Assembly (NCBI GenBank): GCA_034044135.1
Contig: CP139021.1
Coordinates: forward strand, 4,603,635-4,667,634
DNA length: 64,000 bases
Source: Flammeovirgaceae bacterium SG7u.111
Lineage (GTDB): Bacteria; Bacteroidota; Bacteroidia; Cytophagales; Flammeovirgaceae
Reading direction: 5' to 3'
The translations under genes and the position numbers were made by a program. Shown one piece after another: positions 34,827 through 42,800 of this stretch. Under the pieces are notes generated by a model that worked only from the letters and a program-made list of their open reading frames with translations, was not told the DNA's origin and searched no databases. Position 1 is the stretch's first letter. Every line of letters begins with the position of its first letter.

Positions 34827-36236
34827 ATGAAAGTAGAACAGTTATATACCGGTTGTTTAGCGCAAGGCGCTTATTACATTGAAAGCAATGGTGAGGCAGC
34901 AGTTATCGACCCTTTACGAGAAGTGCAAGGATATGTGGATATGGCGGAGAAAAGAAATGCGAAAGTCAAATACATTTTTGAGACCCACTTTCACGCTGAC
35001 TTTGTAAGCGGTCATGTAACTTTATCAGAAAAAACTGGCGCCCCTATCATTTACGGACCAACGGCTAAGCCCGATTTCGAAAGCATTGTCGCTGAAGATA
35101 ACCAAGAATTCAAACTTGGAGATGTAACTATAAAAGTGCTGCACACGCCTGGGCATACCATGGAAAGCACCACGTATTTGCTGTTGGATGAAGAAGGAAA
35201 AGAGCATGCTATTTTCAGCGGCGACACCTTATTTTTAGGTGATGTGGGAAGACCTGACCTTGCCCAAAAAGCAGCCAGCATGACCCAAGAAGAGCTAGCG
35301 GCTACGCTTTTCGATAGCTTGAGAAACAAAATAATGACCTTGCCTGACGAAACAATAGTTTACCCAGGACACGGTGCAGGTTCGGCTTGTGGCAAAAACA
35401 TGAGCAAGGAAACAGTTGGAACAATTGGCGAGCAAAAAGAGACCAACTACGCTCTTCGTGCGGATATGACCAAAGAGGAGTTTGTGAAAGAAGTAACCGA
35501 TGGATTGTTGCCTCCTCCTGCTTATTTCCCGCTCAACGTCATGCTCAACAAACAAGGCTACAAAGACGTGGCAGATGTGATAGAAAAAGGCCAAACAGGC
35601 ATGAGCCCCGATGCTTTTGAAGCTGCGGCAAACGAAACTGGTGCTGTGGTGCTAGATGTCCGCCATCAGAGCGATTTTGCCAAAGGGCATGTTCCAAGGT
35701 CTATTTTTATAGGAATTGATGGAGGGTTTGCCCCTTGGGTAGGCGCGCTTATCCAAGACGTGAAGCAACCAATTTTGCTGATCGCCCCAGAAGGGAGGGT
35801 AGAAGAAACCATTATCCGACTTTCGAGGGTAGGTTTTGACAACATCATCGGCTACCTCAAAGGAGGCTTTGAAGCTTGGGAAAAAGCAGGTAAAGAATCC
35901 GATTCGGTAGAAACCATTTCAGCAGAAGATTTTGCCAAACTTCGTAACGAAGAAAATATTCATGTGTATGATGTAAGGAAAGAAAGCGAATACCTTTCGG
36001 AACATGTGATAGATGCGGCCAATACGCCACTCGATTTCCTCAACGACCACTTGGCTGAATTCAAATCGGAAGGCACAAATTATGTTCACTGTGCAGGAGG
36101 TTATCGTTCTATGATCGCCAACTCCATCCTCAAATCGAGAGGAATCCACAACTTGGTAGATGTACTTGGAGGATTCGGGGCAATCAAAAAAACAGAAGCC
36201 CCTGTTTCAGCTTATGTATGCCCATCTACGCTCTAG
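34827..36236 (+). CDS. MBL-fold persulfide-dioxygenase-like protein fused to two rhodanese domains
   Basis: 469 residues. Residues 1-250 are a metallo-beta-lactamase fold of the ETHE1/Blh type, with THFHADFVSGH (His54, His56, Asp58), HTPGHTMES and FSGDTLF as metal-site pieces. Two rhodanese-like domains follow. In the first (about 260-360) the active-site loop reads APEGRVEE and has no Cys, so it is catalytically dead. The second (about 365-465) has Cys422 in VHCAGGYRS. The enzyme would oxidise glutathione- or other thiol-persulfides to sulfite, with the rhodanese transferring sulfane sulfur. It likely belongs to the regulon of the upstream Crp/Fnr protein. Confidence 0.9.
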   Translation: MKVEQLYTGCLAQGAYYIESNGEAAVIDPLREVQGYVDMAEKRNAKVKYIFETHFHADFVSGHVTLSEKTGAPIIYGPTAKPDFESIVAEDNQEFKLGDVTIKVLHTPGHTMESTTYLLLDEEGKEHAIFSGDTLFLGDVGRPDLAQKAASMTQEELAATLFDSLRNKIMTLPDETIVYPGHGAGSACGKNMSKETVGTIGEQKETNYALRADMTKEEFVKEVTDGLLPPPAYFPLNVMLNKQGYKDVADVIEKGQTGMSPDAFEAAANETGAVVLDVRHQSDFAKGHVPRSIFIGIDGGFAPWVGALIQDVKQPILLIAPEGRVEETIIRLSRVGFDNIIGYLKGGFEAWEKAGKESDSVETISAEDFAKLRNEENIHVYDVRKESEYLSEHVIDAANTPLDFLNDHLAEFKSEGTNYVHCAGGYRSMIANSILKSRGIHNLVDVLGGFGAIKKTEAPVSAYVCPSTL

Positions 36237-36259
36237 GTAGGGGCAAGTTAAACTTTTCC

Positions 36260-36299
36260 AAAAGGGGATTGCGGCTATAGCTGCAATCCCCTTTTTTTT
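36260..36299 (+). terminator. Terminator of the MBL-rhodanese gene
   Basis: Stem GGGGATTGCGGC/GCTGCAATCCCC (one mismatch), loop TATA, followed by T8. Confidence 0.88.
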
Positions 36300-36448
36300 G
36301 AAACTGCCTAGCAGTTCCTGTTGATCGCAAGTAGCCTATTTTTTAATGTTTTTGTTGGTAGACTTGATCATTGGAATGGTGATATGAACGTTGTGAGGAG
36401 GGGAGTCGATGTTTAACGAGAGGGGTTTATTACGAAAAATAGATTCAT

Positions 36449-36970
36449 ATGGACATTAAAAACTTTCTAAAAGGAAAATACCAAGCTATAACTATTGTTT
36501 TGGACTTAGGCTATGATTCAGCCTGTCAAAAGCTTGCTCATCGCAATAATAGTAATCATGTTTATAAAATAGGTGATGATAAATTCTATTTCCAAAATGG
36601 GTTTCAGATAAAGCTGACTTACAATTCGTTAGATGTCAAGGGATTAAAAATCATCCCAACACCTTCTTATCTACTGACTCCAATTTTTGAAGGTAGTATA
36701 AATAATGAAAATGGCGCCTTGAAGTTAAACGGTCATAATAGAATAACAAAAAAAGCGTATTTTTTCAATGTTATTACATTTTTACCAGCATTAATATTCT
36801 CTATTCAAAACCTTCTTTCTTCTAGTTACTATTTAGGTACTGAAGAATTGATTTTTAGCGGGGTAATGTTAATAGTATTTACATCTTATGTCATAAAAAC
36901 CATAATTACCTCTCATTATTTAAAGAAAATAATAAAAAATGAATTAAAAATAATAATTGATACTCTTTGA
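36449..36970 (+). CDS. Hypothetical protein with two C-terminal membrane helices
   Basis: 173 residues that I do not recognise. The N-terminal 105 residues are soluble and mixed alpha/beta (VYKIGDDKFYFQNGFQIKLTYN). Two hydrophobic helices follow (about 108-130 and 138-158), and the C-terminus is Lys/Ile-rich. Composition is AT-richer than the genes on either side, and the gene lies between a strong terminator and a GC-rich hairpin tract, which fits a lone accessory gene, possibly acquired. Confidence 0.55.
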   Translation: MDIKNFLKGKYQAITIVLDLGYDSACQKLAHRNNSNHVYKIGDDKFYFQNGFQIKLTYNSLDVKGLKIIPTPSYLLTPIFEGSINNENGALKLNGHNRITKKAYFFNVITFLPALIFSIQNLLSSSYYLGTEELIFSGVMLIVFTSYVIKTIITSHYLKKIIKNELKIIIDTL

Positions 36971-37037
36971 AGTCATAAACCTCCACCTGGCCTGAGCCTC
37001 CGCTCGGGTCTTGATGGCATTGGTTATATGGCAAACC

Positions 37038-37169
37038 CGTCGTGGTCGTTTGGGACGCCCACGACGATGGATGTAGGCAAAGCGTCGGGGGCGTAAAAAA
37101 AACGACCCCGACGGGTAAGGCTTTTGCCGAGCGATGGGGTCGCTTTGAGCACCCCCATCGTTTTTTTTT
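37038..37169 (+). ncRNA. Three tandem G/C-rich hairpins, the last with a T9 tail: candidate structured RNA
   Basis: Stems: CGTCGTGG/CCACGACG (37038-37066), CGTCGGGG/CCCCGACG (37083-37113, extended by CGT/ACG across an A-rich loop), and CGATGGGG/CCCCATCG (37132-37160, extended by GCT/AGC). Nine T follow, so the third is a good Rho-independent terminator. Composition is much richer in GC than the surroundings. It could be a small RNA or the 3' UTR of the gene ending at 36970, or part of a repeat element. Confidence 0.45.
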
Positions 37170-37237
37170 GCGCCCGAACTAACGCCGTTACTTGCTTGCT
37201 AAAGGAGAGATGTTGGAGGGAAGAGAGGTTTTTGGGT

Positions 37238-37264
37238 TAGAGACGCCCTACTAGGGCATCTCTA
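37238..37264. repeat. Palindromic unit
   Basis: Arms TAGAGACGCCCTA and TAGGGCATCTCTA (12 of 13 paired) with a one-base centre. Related in layout to the 22-bp palindrome at 30827. Confidence 0.5.
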
Positions 37265-37371
37265 CGGGATGGTGGTGGGGATATGTATTTGCCATTCCCA
37301 ACCTTTTTTATTCCCAAATCTGACAAACACCCATGCTATTTTATGAATAATAGGCCTGTTTTCTGGTAACG

Positions 37372-37403
37372 TTGGCAGAAAGAAAAAGTCTTATGTATCT
37401 TTG
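37372..37403 (+). promoter_or_regulatory. Promoter of the GH3 gene
   Basis: TTG (37372-37374), 21 bases, then TATCTTTG (37396-37403), both matching the Bacteroidota -33/-7 consensus. Predicted start near 37407. Confidence 0.65.
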
Positions 37404-37420
37404 AAGCAACTATTATCAAA

Positions 37421-37444
37421 GCCTTTTACAAAAAAGGCATTTTT
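37421..37444 (+). terminator. Terminator-like hairpin in the GH3 leader
   Basis: GCCTTTT-ACAA-AAAAGGC followed by T5, between the predicted promoter and the GH3 ATG (37467). It could attenuate transcription; the weak A/T-rich stem lowers confidence. Confidence 0.4.
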
Positions 37445-37466
37445 ATAATTTACAACATTAACGAAG

Positions 37467-39815
37467 ATGCAAAAACAAAAATTAATCACACTGCTTATAG
37501 CAGTGTTAGTGGCTGGGTGCACATCTACCACAAGCCATAGCCCAGGCAATGCCCCAAAGGCAGACCCCGAAATTGAAGAGTTGATTTCCAAAATGACAGT
37601 GGAGGAAAAAGTGGGACAGATGGCACAAATCACTGTCGATGTAATCACCAAAGGACCAAACGAATTTAGTAGTGATGAGCCAATGACGTTGGATCCTGCC
37701 TTGGTTAAAAAAGCCTTGGTCGACTACAAAGTTGGTTCTATTCTCAATACCGCCAACAACCGGGCACGTACTCCCGAAAAATGGTTCGAGATCATTTCCG
37801 AACTGCAGCGAGTAGCCATGGAAGAAACCAATTTAGGTATTCCGATCATTTACGGTGTAGATGCTATCCATGGAGTTACGTACACCGCTGGGGCAACTTT
37901 TTTCCCACAGCAAATTGCGCAAGCAGCCACTTGGAATCCTGAAATAGCCAGAAAAGGTGCTGAAATCTGTGCTTACGAAACAAGGGCTTCTTCCATTCCT
38001 TGGAACTTTTCACCTGTACTAGACATTGGTCGCGACCCACGCTTCCCAAGGCTATGGGAGACCTTTGGCGAAGACATGCTACTAGCCAAAACAATGGGTG
38101 CGCAAATGATAAAAGGTTACGAAGGAGATGAAAATGATATTGGCAATCCTGAAAAAGTGGCTGCTTGCCTTAAGCACTTTTTAGGATATTCTGTACCGCA
38201 CTCGGGCAAAGACCGTACTCCTTCTTACATCCCAGAAATAGAACTGAGGGAAAGGCATTTGCCTACTTTCAGAGCTGCTGTAGAAGCTGGTTGCCATACA
38301 CTTATGGTGAACTCTGGGCTTATCAACGGCACTCCTGTACACGCTAATTATGATCTTCTCAATACATTACTGAGAAAAGAGTTGGGTTTTGAAGGTGTGA
38401 TAGTTACTGACTGGGCCGACATCGAAAACCTTCACAAAAGGGATAAAGTTGCCGCTACGCAAAAAGAAGCCGTGAAAATAGCGATCAATGCTGGCATAGA
38501 TATGTCGATGATCCCTTATAACTTCAAGTTTTGCGATTACCTAGTGGAACTGGTGAACGAAGGCGAAGTGCCTATGAGCAGAATTGACGATGCCGTTCGG
38601 CGTATTCTTGTACTAAAAAAGAAATTGAACCTTTGGGAAAAGCCCGTGACCAACTACAAAGACTATCCTAAATTTGGTAGCGAAGAGTTTGAAAATGCTG
38701 CCAGACAAGCAGCCAACGAGGCTATTACCCTATTGAAAAACGAAGACGAAACCTTGCCTCTGAAAAAAGGGAAAAAAATACTCGTAGCGGGCCCTAACTC
38801 CAACTCCATGCGCACGCTCAACGGTGGCTGGACGTACTCTTGGCAGGGAGAAAAAGTCCCTGAATTTGCCGAGGGTTACAAAACAATTTTGGAAGCCATA
38901 CAGGAAAAAGCTGGCAAAGAAAATGTAACCTATGTGGAAGGCGTTTCTTACGACCACGAGGGCAAATACTGGGAAGAGAAGGATATAGACATAGATGCTG
39001 CTGTAAAAGCTGCTGCTAATGTTGACTACATCGTCCTTTGCCTAGGTGAAAATAGTTATACCGAAAAGCCTGGTGATTTGCACGATCTTACTATTTCTCA
39101 AAACCAAATAGATTTGGCAATTGCCCTAGCCAAAACTCGAAAGGATATTATAGTGGTACTAAACGAAGGTCGCCCACGTATCATTCGTGAAATAGAACCA
39201 CACTTGGAAGGGCTTTTACATAGCTACTTGCCAGGTAACTTTGGCGGTGAGGCTATAGCCAGCGTACTTTTTGGCGATGTAAACCCAAGTGGAAAACTTC
39301 CTTATACCTACCCAATGTATAGCAATACACTTGTCACTTACGACCACAAACCTTCGGAAGAACAAGCGAAAATGGATGGTATGTACGATTATGAATCTGA
39401 TTTTGCCATCCAATATCCATTTGGCTTCGGTTTGAGCTACACGACTTTCGAGTATAGTGACCTCAAAATCAACAAAGAAACGTTCACAGCAAGCGAGGAA
39501 ATAGAACTCAGCGTCACCGTGAAAAACACAGGCAAAGTGGATGGCAAAGAAGTAGTCCAATTATACGTATCTGACATGTACGCTTCTATTACTCCAGACA
39601 TGAAACGCTTGAGGGGCTTTGAAAAAATCGATTTGAAAGCTGGCGAATCTAAAACCGTAACATTCAAGATTACCGCTGAAGACCTTGCTTTTGTAGCAGC
39701 AGACCTCAGCTCTACGGTGGAAAAAGGTGAGTTCGAAGCCGCTATTGGAGAATTAAAACAAAAATTCAGCGTAAGCGAAACCAAAAAATTCAATACGATA
39801 AAAAGCGTTTTGTAA
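37467..39815 (+). CDS. Glycoside hydrolase family 3 beta-glycosidase (lipoprotein)
   Basis: 782 residues with a lipobox near residue 18 (VLVAGC), so it is probably anchored in the periplasm. The TIM barrel (35-400) holds KHFLGY and the nucleophile Asp in GVIVTDWADIENL. The alpha/beta sandwich (420-620) and the C-terminal fibronectin-like domain (650-770) complete the GH3 layout of BglX-type enzymes. It would cut terminal beta-linked glucose or, given the locus, galactose or xylose units. It is convergent with the HTCS gene and divides the galactan locus from the sulfur cluster. Confidence 0.93.
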   Translation: MQKQKLITLLIAVLVAGCTSTTSHSPGNAPKADPEIEELISKMTVEEKVGQMAQITVDVITKGPNEFSSDEPMTLDPALVKKALVDYKVGSILNTANNRARTPEKWFEIISELQRVAMEETNLGIPIIYGVDAIHGVTYTAGATFFPQQIAQAATWNPEIARKGAEICAYETRASSIPWNFSPVLDIGRDPRFPRLWETFGEDMLLAKTMGAQMIKGYEGDENDIGNPEKVAACLKHFLGYSVPHSGKDRTPSYIPEIELRERHLPTFRAAVEAGCHTLMVNSGLINGTPVHANYDLLNTLLRKELGFEGVIVTDWADIENLHKRDKVAATQKEAVKIAINAGIDMSMIPYNFKFCDYLVELVNEGEVPMSRIDDAVRRILVLKKKLNLWEKPVTNYKDYPKFGSEEFENAARQAANEAITLLKNEDETLPLKKGKKILVAGPNSNSMRTLNGGWTYSWQGEKVPEFAEGYKTILEAIQEKAGKENVTYVEGVSYDHEGKYWEEKDIDIDAAVKAAANVDYIVLCLGENSYTEKPGDLHDLTISQNQIDLAIALAKTRKDIIVVLNEGRPRIIREIEPHLEGLLHSYLPGNFGGEAIASVLFGDVNPSGKLPYTYPMYSNTLVTYDHKPSEEQAKMDGMYDYESDFAIQYPFGFGLSYTTFEYSDLKINKETFTASEEIELSVTVKNTGKVDGKEVVQLYVSDMYASITPDMKRLRGFEKIDLKAGESKTVTFKITAEDLAFVAADLSSTVEKGEFEAAIGELKQKFSVSETKKFNTIKSVL

Positions 39816-39840
39816 CGCCAACCCCAATTTGGTTTGAACT

Positions 39841-39880
39841 ACACCGCCTCGCCTCTTCGGAAGCGAGGCGGTGTTTTTTT
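39841..39880 (+). terminator. Terminator of the GH3 gene
   Basis: Perfect 12-bp stem ACACCGCCTCGC/GCGAGGCGGTGT, loop CTCTTCGGAA, T7 tail. The tail runs into the stop of the convergent HTCS gene. Confidence 0.88.
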
Positions 39881-42800
39881 AGCTATCCTCAGCAAACTTC
39901 TCCCTTGGGTAGTCGCTGGGCAATACACCAAACTGCCTTTTGAAGCATTTGGTAAAGTAAGAAGGGGTATTGAATCCTGTTTGAAAAATAATTTCTTTTA
40001 CAGAAAGGTCTGTTTTTTCCAAAAGCTGAGCAGCCCTTTTCAGGCGAACCGTTCTTATAAACTCGCTGGAAGACAAGTCGGTAAGTGCTTTTACCTTCAA
40101 ATAAAAATGGCTTCGGCTCACCCCCATTTCATAAATAAGCGTTTCCACATTGAACTCCGAATCCGCCATATGTTTCTCCACCAAATCAACAGCTTTTTGT
40201 AGAAATACCTCATCATCTTTGGTAGCCGTTACTTCAGCTGGTTTCATTATTATTTCCTTTCTAAACCTCCGCTTCAGCTCCGCCCTCATGCTTAGCAAAT
40301 TACTGATTTGCAGCCCTAATGCTTCAATATTAAAAGGCTTCATCACATAAGCATCAGCCTTCGTTTTATAGCCTTCTATTTTAGATTCCTCATCGGTCTT
40401 GGCCGTAAGCAGTATGATAGGGATATGGCTGGTTTTATCATTATGTTTTAATTGGTGGCAAAGCTCAAACCCATCTACCTTTGGCATCATAATATCACTT
40501 ATGATTATATCTGGATGATGTTTAATAGTTTTTTGGATTCCATCTTCCCCATCCACAGCTTCTAGTATGGAATAACCTTCTCCTAAACTTTCTTTTATGA
40601 AACCTCTGATCTCTGGGTTATCATCCACTATCAGTAACTGGGGCTGTCCATTAGTCTCTGACTTTTCATTCCCTTCCCTTTCTTTCAGGTGAATATCAGC
40701 TTCTATCAGCGCGGAAATCGCCAACGTACTTACCTCTCCAAATGGAAGGCGTTCTATTCGCTTATTTTGCAAAGCTATTTTTTCATGATCCTCTTCCTTA
40801 CTTATCGAAAAGGAAACTTTGAAACTCGTCCCTTTTCCCTTTTCGCTTTCCACCGCGATATTTCCTCCCATCAGCTCAACCAAACTTTTGGTGTATGCCA
40901 TCCCTATGCCCGACCCTTCATTTTTCACACGTTCTTTGTGACCTGCTTGGTAAAATCGCTCAAAAATATAAGGAAGTTTTGATGGGGAAATCCCAACACC
41001 ATTATCGCATATTTCAATCAAAACAGCACTTTTTGATCTATCATTTACATCGTCATCCAGAAACACGTTTACTGTTACCTCACCCTCTTCTGGAGTAAAC
41101 TTAAATGCGTTTGATAATAAGTTATAAACAATTTTTTCAAGTTTATCGCTGTCAAACCAAGCCCAAAGAAGACCATTCCGAATATTTACATAGTAGTTGA
41201 TATGTTTCTTATCTGCCAACAGCTCGAAAGGCTCCGATATTTCTCTCATAAAATTCACAAACTCGCCTAGCTCTTCTCGCAACTCCATCTTACCCTGCTC
41301 TATTTTTTGGAAATCGATCAACTGATTTACCAACCTCAACAAAAACCAAGCATTGCGCTGCATGAGTCGATAATGCCTCTTTTTCTCCTTCACCCCTCCA
41401 TCTTCCTCAGATTTCAACAGCTTTTCCAAAGGACCTAAAATGAGCGTAAGCGGCGTTCTAAATTCATGAGAAATATTGGTAAAAAAACTCAATTTCATTT
41501 GATGCAAGTCATCCTCTTTTTCTTTGTTAAGATGTTCTAAAACCAAATCGTGTTTTTCTCTTACCCCAATCAACGTATAGCGTCTAAATATCCATAAGAG
41601 GAATATGACCAACATTACATAAAACCCATAAGCCCAATAAGTCCCCCAAATAGGAGGGTTCACGGTAATAGCCAACGATGTTGGTACTTCTGCCCAAACC
41701 CCATCGTTGTTGCTTGCTCTCACATAAAATCTATAATTGCCAGAGGGAATATTTGTATACGTTGCAAAGCGCCTTTTCGCAGTTGTTTTATTCCACGTTT
41801 CATCAAATCCCTCCAGCTTATATTCATATTGGTTTTGGAAAGGAGCAGCATAGTGCAGGGCGGCAAACTCAAAAGAAAAACTGTTGCTGTTATAATTTAC
41901 CGAAAGCTGTTTTTCAAAAGAGATACTTTGTTTTAGGATGACTTTATCAGCTACTTTTTGCCCCACGCCTACTGGAATATTATGAATCAAAAAGTTGGTA
42001 ATGACCACCTGAGGCTCGTAGGTATTATCGATTATATCGTTGGGATAAAACACATTAAACCCATTTACTCCACCAAAAAGCATCTCTCCATTCGCTCTTT
42101 TTAAGGCAGCCAACTCCCCAAACTCATCACTTTGGAGCCCATCGGTTTTGTCGTAATTTTTAAATGTTTCATTAATTGGGTCAAATTTAGAAAGCCCTTT
42201 ATTCGTACCGAGCCACAAGTTGCCCTCATCGTCTTCCAAAATACTTTTGATCACATTGTTGGACAGGCCGTCTTCTTCTGAATAATGGATAAAATCACTT
42301 CCTTTTTTCTGGGGTAGTTTATTAAGTCCACCACCAAACGTACCTACCCATAAATCACCCACTTTGCTTTCATAAAGCGCCAACACATAATTATGACTGA
42401 GGGAAGCCGAATCTTCAGCATTATGGAGATAAGTTTTAAACCTTGGGTGTGCCCGGTATTTATCTTCTCTTAATATCTTATTTAGTCCATTTCCAGTACC
42501 TATCCATAAGTCACCTTCCGAATCCTCAATAATATTTCTTACTATGTTGTTTGACATAGTATTCAAATAAACAGGTTCGTTTTTAAGGTTGATTTTCCTG
42601 TCATAGGGAGAGGCATCTTTTTTATCTAATCGAATCCGGTAAAGCCCCTTATTATACGTCCCTGCCCACAAAAAACCAGAAGTATCTTGATAAACAGCAA
42701 GTACAGCACCATCAACTATGATATCTCTATACAAGGAAGCTCCTTCATTTTTAAGCTCATCTTGTACAAGATAGCTCAAGCCCATAGAATCTTGCGACCC

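Larger units (their letters stand above)
36971..37466. other. Intergenic region with hairpin tract, palindromic unit and GH3 promoter
   Basis: About 500 bases without a coding gene. It contains the three-hairpin tract (37038-37169), the palindrome at 37238, and the GH3 promoter at 37372, each listed separately. Confidence 0.6.

Noticed and set aside
22784-39815. Idea that the sulfatase and the galactan locus form one utilization locus
   Set aside because: About 13 kb of unrelated genes (glucan phosphorylase, PadR, sulfur cluster) lie between them, and neither has the other's promoter signals; a functional link can only be speculated.
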